A DNA stretch of 64,000 bases from Boletus sp. NGJ. Taxonomy: Eukaryota > Basidiomycota > Agaricomycetes > Boletales > Boletaceae. A program made the position numbers and the translations under genes. The notes beneath the pieces were generated by a model. The model was not told the origin of the DNA and made no database searches. It was given only the letters and a program-made list of their open reading frames with translations. Positions 37,274-47,049 of this stretch are shown here, in pieces (the stretch's first letter is position 1; each line of letters starts with the position of its first letter). Where the stretch lies: the NCBI GenBank assembly GCA_019096195.1, contig JAGTXK010000030.1:186001-250000 (forward strand), given 5' to 3'.

Positions 37274-38765
37274 ATACATACGACTGTACCGCCTCCCGCA
37301 TCACATATCATAAAGTTTTGACTCGTACGGAGTTTGTGCAGGTCCGTCAAGCGTGCACAGTGCACAGCGGCAGCCTCGGGTTCGCTAAAGATAGACGGTC
37401 AGGGCGAACGTCGTTGGCTGTGACGGGTTAACGTGAACGTACGTGATGATGCGGAGGCGATCACGCCAATGAATATCCCCGGCACGCGCTGATTGAACGA
37501 GCCCGGCTTCGATGGCAGCTGCCCGCATGAGATCACAACCCTTGGCGTCCCACGCCGCAGGACAGGTCACCACGACGTCCGCGGCGTCTATAGGCCAATA
37601 GTGAGGCTCGCACGACGAGGGATGCAAGGCAAGTGCATACTCAGGTCTGCGACCGCCCCTATCTCTCGTGTGATCTCTTCCTTTGCATACTCCCACAGAC
37701 AGGTCAGAAAGTCGACGATCAAGTTCATGGCCGTTTTTCCGGGCTGTTAGAGGGGTGAATGGGTATCCTTTTTCGAGAGAATAGGACACACGGCGGACTT
37801 ACAGGAATTTGTGGTAATCGCGGGTCGATGGCGCTCTCATCGCGCAACGCACGCGGTTCGAGAAAGAGTTTGAACCTTGGGTAAAAGAGCGTGATCGGGG
37901 GGAAGAAAGGGAGAAGCGTGTATGCGCACCATTCACATCGGAGGGTACCCGGCATGGAACTCGCATTCTTGGCTTCGAGCCCCCATGCCAAAACCTGACC
38001 CTGTTCGTCGTACAACAGACAAGTCGGCACTTTGCGAAACGTCTCGACCGAACCGGGCCAATGCAGAATCTGCTGGACTGCGCCCGACGCAATGCGCGCA
38101 GACGCATACGCCTTTATCGTGTTTTCAAATTCCAAACCAAATCAAACCCCTGAATCAGATGTGGACCTTTTACTCACCACGCCGGAAAAAGTAGTTCCTG
38201 GGCGGGAGTGAAATGCAGGAAAGGCGGCGTAGTTCGAGAACGTACCAAAGTCGATGGATATAGACATGCGAGCCTCGTCCGGGGGCCCACCGTACTCGAT
38301 TCTGGGCATCGAAGTGAGTGTATGCGTCAGGGAAGTCGCGAGAGACGGGGAAGTGGAAGCGTGTCGGGGTGGTGTGTGGACGGGAGTGGGTTGGTAGAGC
38401 GGGGTCGGTATCGCTGGATGGCCACCCCGACCGGACGCGTCGAATGCTGGGTTGGGCGGCATTATCTGCATGCTCGTGCCCATGGTGGACATGGGGGGCA
38501 TGCCATGTTGGATGCTGCCTGGTGGCGGCGACGGTGACCCGTGGGACCACGGGGGAGACACCCCTCCGCCGTGCAGCGACGGGTGGTTGGCATGAAGGCT
38601 TGGCGGGGGCGGGGACGGGCCGGTAGGCGTTAGTAGAGCAGGCTTTTCATAAATCTGCGCTGGGGCCTGCGCAGTCGGTTGTTGTTGAACGACGCTAGTC
38701 GTGGGTTGCTGTGGTCGGTTGGTATACTGATCGTCCTTGCGAGTCGGTTCGCCACAGCATCCCAT
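35602..38765 (-). CDS. Hsp70-family ATPase, HSPA12-like, with lipidation-type N-terminus
   Basis: Starts MGCCGEPTRKDDQYTNRPQQ, followed by about 140 residues of Pro/Ser/His-rich low-complexity sequence. The actin-like ATPase fold follows: SISIDFGTFSNYAAF (phosphate loop 1), VVTCPAAWDAKGCDLMRAAA, IITEPEAAAVHCARL, FMICDAGGGTVDLACYKITG (phosphate loop 2), and DALLLVGGFAGSEYLFRKV (adenosine motif). ARPSDADTATVRGAAQYGLS follows. The C-terminal part lacks a canonical DnaK substrate domain and ends LFYDGQEWSRVVFDFLN plus TGA at 35602-35604. This layout fits the divergent HSPA12/fungal Hsp70-like group, whose clients are unknown. Gly2-Cys3-Cys4 is a pattern compatible with N-myristoylation and palmitoylation (inference). 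The intron after DAGGGTV holds a 29-base homopolymer. About ten introns. Confidence 0.88.
37243..37271 (-). repeat. 29-base homopolymer (T on the gene strand) in an Hsp70-like intron
   Basis: Twenty-nine A on the plus strand, inside the intron separating the DAGGGTV and DLACYKITG codons of the Hsp70-like gene. Confidence 0.9.
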
Positions 38766-39182
38766 GGTTGCGTTTAGCGGTGGAGACAGAGCAGCAGCAG
38801 CAGCAGTAGCAAGCGAGAGCTGGTTCGGGTAAAAAAGACGGAGTGCGTGCTGGCAGGCGCCCGCAGGACCAAAATAGCAGTGCGAGGGCCGTGCTCTCGC
38901 GCGACGGCGCTAAAGGTTGACCTTGTCGTCGTTGACGTTGAACAGCGGGGACCTCTTGAGCCATTCGAACTTTGAGGTCGGATACTGGGACTTGCGGACA
39001 AGACTCGAATTGTGCAAATATTGCTATCCTCTCCGAGAGTTCGAGCACAGCTATTTTCTGGCACCGACGTCGCACAGAACGACTCACGCAATTAACACGG
39101 TTACCCTGCCAAAGGGAGGGATCCCGCTGCAGCTACAACGCTCCCACCAAAGTGAGAAGAAAGAGACCTGGACACCCTCGGA
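38766..39182. promoter_or_regulatory. Divergent intergenic region
   Basis: About 420 bp between the start codons of the Hsp70-like gene (minus) and the short gene at 39183 (plus), so it should contain both promoters. A CAG/CTG-type repeat (gcagcagcagcagcag, about 38791-38805) lies near the Hsp70-side transcript start. No specific site was recognised. Confidence 0.4.
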
Positions 39183-39609
39183 ATGACCAGCCGCGAAGGT
39201 TTTGAGTCCCGATTCAAAACGTTTCAAACCCGGCGCGTCTCGTTCGACCCCATGTCTGCCTCCAACCTCAGATCCATCGCTGCAGCATGGCCTGCAGACC
39301 CGTTCCGTCCAAACATGCAGCTCAAAACCTTTTTCGAGTCGCTCGCGACCCACCCACGTCTCTCCCCAGCCGTGGTACAGTCCGCGAGAGTGCTGTTCGA
39401 CAATGGCGTGCAGCACAGGGTGAGCCCGTCCTCGCTGACGCAGTCCGTCGTTTCTCAAGCTTGGTTCTTCGCAGTACCCTCTCTCCAAAAAGACCTTGGA
39501 GCCAGCGTCGATGCCCAGACACTATGAACGTCTGGTCCAAGGGTACGAGAGGAGCGCCAAGGGCATCCGACGGCCGTGGTGGCAGGTCTTTTTCGGTATC
39601 TGGAGATAA
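39183..39609 (+). CDS. Short conserved protein, function unknown
   Basis: Two exons. The first reads MTSREGFESRFKTFQTRRVS, with an internal in-frame Met starting MSASNLRSIAAAWPADPFRP at 39252, then NMQLKTFFESLATHPRLSPA and VVQSARVLFDNGVQHR. After an intron of about 57 nt it continues YPLSKKTLEPASMPRHYERL, VQGYERSAKGIRRPWWQVFF, GIWR and TAA at 39607-39609. The block YPLSxKTLxPASxPxHYxRL followed by GIxRPWW looks strongly constrained, and I believe it recurs in other basidiomycetes, but I do not know its function. The basic, Arg-rich N-terminus could be a mitochondrial presequence. About 120 residues from the first Met. Confidence 0.7.
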
Positions 39610-40024
39610 CCGCGTCGTTCTGTATCTCTCTCGTACCCAACGTTTGACTCGGCGTTACGCCTGTCAGCGCCCGTCCCGTAATTCGAAACAGATGAACATG
39701 TAAATTCGTTCCCCACCGTAGCCTGGCATATTCCCTCCATCACGTCCGGGGATCGCATCCTTCCGGAACTTGCTGGAGAGAACAAATCCATTTCTCGAAT
39801 CTGAAACTTTCAATGTTGATCCCCGTTTTTTTTTTTTAATTCTGTGGGCCCACGTTCGATTGTAACTTGTCCTTGTGCGGGGGATCAGCGTCAACCCAAT
39901 CCAATCGTCATGCATGTGCGTCGCATTCCAGGGTAATGACAGGAACAAAGCCCAACGGAACTTGCAAACTATATTGAAATCTACCTCCCCCTCAAGTTCA
40001 GGCCAAAATGGCAAGACTCGTAGC

Positions 40025-42696
40025 CTAGTCATCCAAAATCTCGTCTTCGCCTTTTGCAGCCTATACAACGATAGGTCAGCGATTACCGCCGTACCGTTCT
40101 CAACCCCACGCACCTTGTCAATCAGGTTTTTCCGCTTCGTTCTCGCCTTGCGCTGAACCTTGACATACTTGGCAAGAGGGGCATCCTCAACCCTGAGGTC
40201 CGCTTCCCACATCTCCACGTCTGCCAGCTTTCCAGGGCCAAAGCTGACCCCTTTCCGCCTCTCTTCCATCCATTTCGCACTCTCTTCCACACGCTCCACG
40301 AGTCCCTTGACGACCCCTACTTCTTTCTGCGTCCCACCCTTTGATTTCGATTTGGCGCTTTTGATCGTCTTGCGGAGAGACACCACGATGGGGACAGTGA
40401 TCTCGGGAAACGCGATGCTCCCATGAACGGGCGCACTTATCAGCCACTCGGCCAGCGTGAACGTCGCTTCGTCGACGAGACCCTCCATGTACACGCGCGT
40501 CTTGAGGTACTGCGCCGGCGCGCGAATGTTGGATTCAAAGTCAAGTGCGCGGAGCGTCGACGGTTTGGGTTTGCTCGATAAAGTCAGTTGCGACGAAATT
40601 ATGGGCAGCAGGTATGGCGCAAGTGGGATGTAGGTATTCGTGTGGCGCGACAGATGAAGCATCGATCGGGCGATGTGGAGGTGCAAGGGATACGAGCGTC
40701 CATTGGATATGAGCCTAGAAGCATGTTACGACTCTCCGTATACAACCAACAACGCATCTCACTTGATCGCACCCAGGCTCACTTGGACCAGTGGGTAAAT
40801 GAGTGACTTGAGTTCGCTCTCCTCCCCTCTTTCCAACTGCGTTTCTGTGCTACATGCCCTCGCCAGGACAAGAGCCCAAAAGTCGACGGAATGCACATAT
40901 TGCCAGTTGTATACCTGCCGGTATGCGTCCTGAGGACATAAATCCAGTCAGTATACAAAAAGAAAAAAAAAAAGAGGAATGGCGCACCTTTGTTTGTGTT
41001 TTCATGCTGTTCCTGAGGTGAATCGCGAGCTGCCTTATGTACCCAAACGCATGCTGGTACGCCGTCGCATGGTCCAAGCAGAAAATCTCAGACGCAGAAT
41101 TTTTCATGAGATTGATCGAGGGCAATTTGTGCGAGCTCGTGGATTTCGAGGAGCGCACCAACTCAAGGTACGTGCTCTGAGGGCGGCGGTCATGAGCGAC
41201 GGCATCGTGCACGAGAACAAAACCCCAACCTTCATGACAAGGTCCAGCATGGCATTGTCAGCGGCGTTTGCAAGCATTCTGATCGCCAAGAACGCTGCTA
41301 TCCGTACGCTGTCTTCTCCTGAAGACCAAACATCTAGGCATTGCTGCAGGCGTTTACCCGATTATCGCAGGTTAATTGAGAGCTTAAAATAACTATACCT
41401 TTAGATAGGCCTTGACGGCTTTCCGGCTCGTGGTCACATACGGCAGGATCTTTGCGCTTTCCGCAAATGCAAGCTGAAGCGTCTCGTTGTCGGTAAGCTG
41501 CGGGATCAGGTGAACGACATTGTTAAAGTACGATAGGATGAGCTTCTGCAAAGCCCTTTGTTTCGTCGTTTGCGTAGGCGGTTTACTACAGGAATTAATG
41601 ACTATGACACAGTCGCAAGAGGATTGCACATACTATTTTCCGTTAGCAAGGGTTTTATAGGGGATATGCTGGACGAGCACGACCGGGGTGAATTTGAGAG
41701 CGGTGGTGACGAGCTTGTTGTACACTGGAAATAGGTTTTAGGGCACATTCCACGAAACGAGGTTCAACAACTCACTCGCTGAGCTGTCGATACGCCAAGC
41801 AAGGGATTGGTTGTCCTCGTTCATATGTGCAGCAGAACGGAATGCGATCAAGAGTTTTCTCAAGGCGCGCAAGGAACGGTACTGGAGAACGTATCAGTAA
41901 AAGCCAGAATCAACGCCAGGGGTGGACTTGCATCGAGCAGAGCCTTTTGCCATCCGCGCAGGATGTCCTTGGTGAGGATAGGAAGTGCCTCGCTCCCCAT
42001 GCCAACACCCTCCTCCTCCTCCTCCTCCTCCTCCTCCTCCTCTTCGTTCTCGTCGTCAACCGCATCAAACTCCAGCAGTTCCTTGTCGTTTTCTTCAAGG
42101 TACTTGTAGAACTCGGGGTCCTTCTCCGCCAACTTGGAAAGTTCATGCATGTGCGCAAAGCCCTCGTCTGCCATCACAATGGTTGCAGTGGACAGTCATG
42201 TCGCCGAAAAAAAAAGACACACCTTCCAAATCGTCAACCGAAGCAAACGACTCGTCATCCGCAACGTCTTCCTCCGAGGCCTCCTCCTCTGCATCAGAAT
42301 CGTCCTGGTCCACGTCCATCTGTAGATCATGAACGTCAGTAGTCGATCTATAATCTATGCCATACGTTTCCGTTTCCGTCCTCGGAGCCGTCCTCCATGA
42401 ATCCAGCCCCGAGAAAGTCGTCCACGGTCGTTCCCTTGACGCTTGACGACAATGCACGTCAGCACACGACCCTACCATAGCCAGCACTCGTGTACGAACT
42501 CGGTTTTCTCGTTCTCCGCGTCATCCCGTTCGCTGCCGTCGTCTCGTGCCGGCGCTTTGTCTTTGCCTTTTCCTTTTGCACCGCGTCTGCTCTCGATTTT
42601 CTTCTTGATCTCTTGGTGCTTCTTCCTCGACTGGATCGTCTTCTTGAGCTGGCCGCTCGACGCAAACTTGCGCGTGGCCTTGGTCGCTTTCCCCAT
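40025..42696 (-). CDS. NOC2: Nucleolar complex protein 2 (NOC2)
   Basis: Start [20 protein letters not shown] at 42696, then a highly basic stretch, then long acidic regions ([40 protein letters not shown] and a run of 12 Glu encoded by CTC repeats). The Noc2 domain follows in many exons. The clearest part is [60 protein letters not shown] and [18 protein letters not shown]. The end is [18 protein letters not shown], and a last small exon [11 protein letters not shown] plus TAG at 40025-40027. NOC2 pairs with NOC1 or NOC3 to move pre-60S ribosomal particles from nucleolus to nucleoplasm (family knowledge). Its start codon faces that of the METTL14-type gene 106 bp away. Confidence 0.9.
42010..42042 (-). 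repeat. (CTC)11 trinucleotide repeat encoding poly-Glu in NOC2
   Basis: Eleven CTC units on the plus strand (GAG on the gene strand), continued by ttc, give a Glu run in the acidic region of NOC2. Likely length-polymorphic. Confidence 0.9.
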
Positions 42697-42802
42697 AGTA
42701 TCGTAAATACGCCGAGTCGGTCAAACCTTTTTGTTTTCTTTCTGGTTAGTAGAACGAATGGAGGATCCAGATTAGGAAAGTCCCCTGGTCTTCTTCACTG
42801 CC
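42697..42802. promoter_or_regulatory. Compact bidirectional promoter between NOC2 and METTL14-type gene
   Basis: Only 106 bp separate the two ATG codons, so both 5' UTRs and core promoters must fit here. A pyrimidine block (ttttttgttttctttct, about 42728-42745) is the only obvious feature. Confidence 0.7.
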
Positions 42803-44737
42803 ATGGCAGACGTCTTGAGCTCCGCAGAGAGCCTCCTCACCACACATTTCGAGCTCGTCGCGCGCGTCCGTGACGTCCAGCGACACAACCGTCGTCAGCT
42901 CCGCGCGCTCCCTTCACCACCGCAAGACCTTCTCAAGCTTCCACTCATCCCGTCGCCGTCGCCATCACCATCGCCATCACCCCCATCCTCGCCTCTACCC
43001 GCACCACGCCCGAAACCCCCTCAGAGACCAGACATTCCACCCGCCAAACGTGCACGACTCGCACGCTACTCCAATTATGTCCCCGAAGAAGAGACGATCC
43101 GTAACGACTACTCGCAGAGGTACGTCGATAGCGGCGAATGGCCACAGGACTGGGTCGTCGGAGCAGAACTCGAACGGCGCTTTGAGGAGTGAGTCCCTGC
43201 TCGTTTCCTCGGATGCACTTTACACACACACATACATCATTTCCGCGCTTACCATCAGATATCCAAAGCAGCAGCGTTTGCTCAATCTCAAGAAAGAATC
43301 TGTCGATACGCACGCAGCGCCGTCGTGCTACCTACCACTGCAACAGCTCCCTTCACTGAACCCATCTAAATTCGACGTAATCCTCCTCGACCCTCCGTTC
43401 TCGTCCTCATTCAGTTGGGACGAGCTCCAGGAATTGCCAATACCCTCCCTCGCCGCGGATCCGTCGTTCGTCTTCATGTGGGTTGGCAGCGGCGCAGGCG
43501 AGGGCCTCGAGCGGGGTCGCGAAGTCCTCGCAAAATGGGGCTACAGAAGATGCGAGGACGTCGTATGGGTGAAGACCAACGTCCACTCCAACCGCGGCCC
43601 TGGCGTGAGTCTTTCGCACCGACATCTCGCTCGTTTTCTCCAAAATCAATCCCCGCCGTTGATGATACTATATCCATAGACAGATCCGCCCACGACGTCC
43701 CTGTTGACCCGGACCAAACAACATTGTCTGATGGGCATCAAAGGCACCGTACGACGATCCACTGATAGTTGGTTCGTGCACTGCAATGTCGGTACGTTGC
43801 CACCCCCTGCTGCGCTTCAATCGTCCCTGATCATTGTGGACGTTTGCCAGATACGGACGTGGTCATATGGGAGGGCGATCTCTCAGATCCGACGCGAAAG
43901 CCCCCTGAGATGTACACCCTCATTGAGAACTTTTGTCTCGGCACCCGCCGACTGGAAATCTTTGGTCGCGCGCGCTCATCCCTACGACGGGGCTGGGTGA
44001 CCGTACTGGCCGAAGGGGAACACGAGCACGTACCCGAACTCGCCCGCGACCGCGCATCATGCATCCCCGACGGGGCACGTCCATGGGAAAAAGACGGATG
44101 GGAGGAGATCACCAAGAAACTCGCTGCACTCGGGGGCGGCAAGTGCGTCGTGCCCAACACGCAAGAGATTGACACCTTGCGCCCGAAATCGCCGGTGCGG
44201 TCCGGTGCTCTCCCAGGTGGAGGCGGTGTCAGCGGTGGCGTCGGCGTAGGTGTCAGCGGGGGCGTCAGCGTCGCCCTGGGGCCTCCTCGGCCCGGACGGC
44301 CAAACATGCCTCAAAATCAAGCGGCGCAGAACCAGATGCTGGTGTCGCCCATGATGGGCATGGGAATGGGGGGCATGGGTATCGGCATGCCAGTTGACAT
44401 GGGCGGATGGCCGGGAATGGGAATGAATGTGAACATGAATATGGCTGGGATGGGCATGGGGAACATGAATATGCCGATGATGGGGATGAATATGGATGGA
44501 ATGGCGGCCGCTCCGTTTCATCCGCCGGGACAGGGTGCAATGGGGCAATTAGGTCTCCCCTCCATGTGGCTGGGTGGTGAACACCCGGAGGGAGTGGTGT
44601 GGGAGGGTGGCATGGGGGACGGGATGATGATGAACGGGATGGGCATGGGCAACATTGGGATGGGCGGGATGATGGGGGGCATGAACGGGATGGGCATGAA
44701 CCAATGGACTCAGCCAGGCTACGATGGTTTTCAATAA
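42803..44737 (+). CDS. MT-A70-family protein, METTL14/KAR4 type
   Basis: Exon 1 (42803-43188) encodes a helical N-terminus, a Ser-Pro repeat ([10 protein letters not shown]) and [19 protein letters not shown]. After the intron (acceptor before 43259) come [58 protein letters not shown], then [20 protein letters not shown] and [14 protein letters not shown]. The end of the domain is [20 protein letters not shown]. These match METTL14, the RNA-binding partner of METTL3 in the m6A methyltransferase; fungal KAR4 is the counterpart (family knowledge). Animal METTL14 has EPPL at the active-site position; here it is DPPF. The last 130 residues or so are Met/Gly/Asn-rich repeats (MGMGxMNM). Three introns. 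Ends GYDGFQ at 44737. Confidence 0.92.
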
Positions 44738-45033
44738 ATCATTGACGCTGTCGTTCCACTACAAATAACATGGATAAAACCAACGGGTATGCGTATATGC
44801 CGTGAATATCGTGAGCGAGATGTAGAAATTAAGGTATGATGTATATACTCTACCAAGGAGAAAGTGAAAGACCAACGAGGCGCAAACGTTCGCGTGCGTG
44901 AAAGCCCCATGCGATCAACGGCGAGGCAAAAAGAAAACGCATCGTCAACCGAAAAAGGCCAAGAAAGTGGTACATCAAAAGCTTGAAATAGAATTTGGAA
45001 GCCAGAAGTAATAACCTGGATCGTCAAGTCACC

Positions 45034-46806
45034 TCACTCGACGTCTATTAGGAAGCTCATAACTTGGGGTAGGTACGCCGTTCCAGCGAGATCGAGGATG
45101 TGTACGTCGTCAAAGACTTCATGCCCATTAAACTGAATCACCCGATAAGCTGGCGCCAGCGACAGACAGACGGAAACGGAACTGACCCCTCCAAACACAA
45201 ACACCCTGCTGTCCGCAACGATGGTCACATGGTATCCTCTTGCACTCAGCGGCTTACCGCGCACTGGGCGATGCTCGTACTGAAGGTTCACTAGCAAGAA
45301 TGAGCTGATCAGCACGCGTTCGTCCAAGCGTCCAAGCAAAAAACGCACCAAGATTGTAGAACAGGATGTCGGAGCTATAAGCTGCCCCGTCGTGACCGCC
45401 AACAATGAACAGATACGACCCGACCTGCGTCGAGGTATGTGATAATCGACGATGTGGTAACGTCAGCGACACCCGCGTCCATATCAAAGATTCTGTGTCG
45501 ACAGACAACCATCATTCAGGGAGCGACCAGCAGTCAGGAATGTACCCATACCCAAATTTAAGCACCAGACGTCCGAGAAGCATTCTTGACCGTCACTGCC
45601 GCCAACAATGACCATGACGTTTCCGACCAGGTTGGCAGTATGATAGCCTCTCGGCGAGGGAACTTTGCCTTCCGTTTTAATTAGGGTCCATTTCAAGGTC
45701 CCGTTACTAATGCCACGGAGAGAAGTATCCAGATGAGATACATCAAGCGTCCACAAGTCATTGAGTGCCGTCAAACCATTCCCCCCTCCAAAAATATAGA
45801 TTTTACCGTTATAGAGCACCGCTGTATGCGCACGTCTCGGTGCCGGATGGAGAGGATCTACCTCTGGGTCCTCGGGCGGAGGTTGCGACTGGGCCGGAAA
45901 GGTCGGAGCAAACCATCGCCTGGTGGTCGTGTCTAGGATAAAGGTAGAGTCGTAGTACACAGGGCCTTGTCCGCCACCAAAGATGACGATTTTACGGTCA
46001 ACCAGAGTTGCGGTATGTGCACGACAAGGGGGAGGAACATCGCCCAACGTCTCCGGGTGAGACCACTGCATCGTATCTAATTCCCCATGTATCAGCGGGG
46101 GTGGAACATGCAAGTATGGCGAGTTACCTGTATCAAAACAATAAATGTCTTTCCAACAACCCTTGTCATCGCAACCACCAAACAACCAAGCGACGTTATC
46201 GACGAGAGTGACGGTGTGCGCACGCATGTTGCGCATTGGCAGCGCACCATGAACAGGTGCACGTGACCAATACATGATGGTAGCGGGAGCGATGGCCACA
46301 TCGTCACTGTGGGGCAGTCGGGGGGTCGTACGAATCCGACGCTCGCGTGAGTGACGACTGTGTTTTGAGTCTTTTGCAGAGGGGGACGACGGACGACGTT
46401 TGATGGACTGGGCGGGCTCCGATACAGGAGCGTTGGAGACATGGCGGAGCGAAGATGGTTTTCGCGATGCAGAGATGCGAGGTGTCCCTGGCATGGTTGG
46501 GGTCGGTGTAGGGGACGACGACCCTGAGTGGGCAGTCGGCGCGGCTGGATTGGGAAGTTGGTGGTTGTTGAAGGTGGAGGTCGATGCGGTCGCCTGGTGC
46601 GTCGGGTGGAGGTACGGCGAACGCGACTGGGTGGCCAGCTGGGACTGCGATGAAACGCGGTGATCTTCGTTGGCGGATACGTTGCTCATCGTGTCGAGGT
46701 CGTCGTCGTCGTTGTCGTCGAGAGGGTTTACCAAAAGCGACGACGTCGCAGCGGAGCTAGGGATGCAACTCGGATTTTGTATTCGCGGCCATACGCGGCC
46801 TGCCAT
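45034..46806 (-). CDS. Kelch-repeat beta-propeller protein
   Basis: MAGRVWPRIQNPSCIPSSAA opens a Ser/Pro/Thr-rich region of about 150 residues. Six or more kelch motifs follow, each with a GG doublet: AHTVTLVDNVAWLFGGCDD, AHTATLVDRKIVIFGGGQG, AHTAVLYNGKIYIFGGGNGL, GYHTANLVGNVMVIVGGSDG, SHTSTQVGSYLFIVGGHDGA and GYHVTIVADSRVFVFGGVSS. The last block, FDDVHILDLAGTAYLPQV, closes the propeller. It ends SFLIDVE at 45034. Only a few introns, mostly in the 3' third. In fungi such proteins include cell-end markers like Tea1 and ring-assembly factors, but no partner domain is present to choose among them. Confidence 0.88.
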
Positions 46807-47049
46807 CGCTGGGGAGGGTTAACGTTGATGAGTGATGAGTGTGGGAGTTTCGGTAACCGTCTCTATCATCCAGCTCAGAGAGAGCCCGTCTACAAATCAT
46901 GCTAGCCTTCGTGCGTGACTCCAAATCGATTTCAATAACAGAAATTTGATGTTTGTCAGTCCATTACTGAGGGCGTGTAAAGTGGTACAAGATACACTAA
47001 CGTACATCCGAAACTAATCCAAGAGAACAAGACCGTGTTTCACTGCAGT

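Noticed and set aside
38791-38805. CAG repeat as a coding poly-Gln or a CRISPR-like array
   Set aside because: Only five units, located just upstream of a start codon, with no spacer-repeat structure.
43831-44548. Long minus-strand Pro/His-rich frames opposite the METTL14-type gene
   Set aside because: They mirror the GC-rich coding sequence and Met/Gly repeats of the plus-strand gene; no independent signal.
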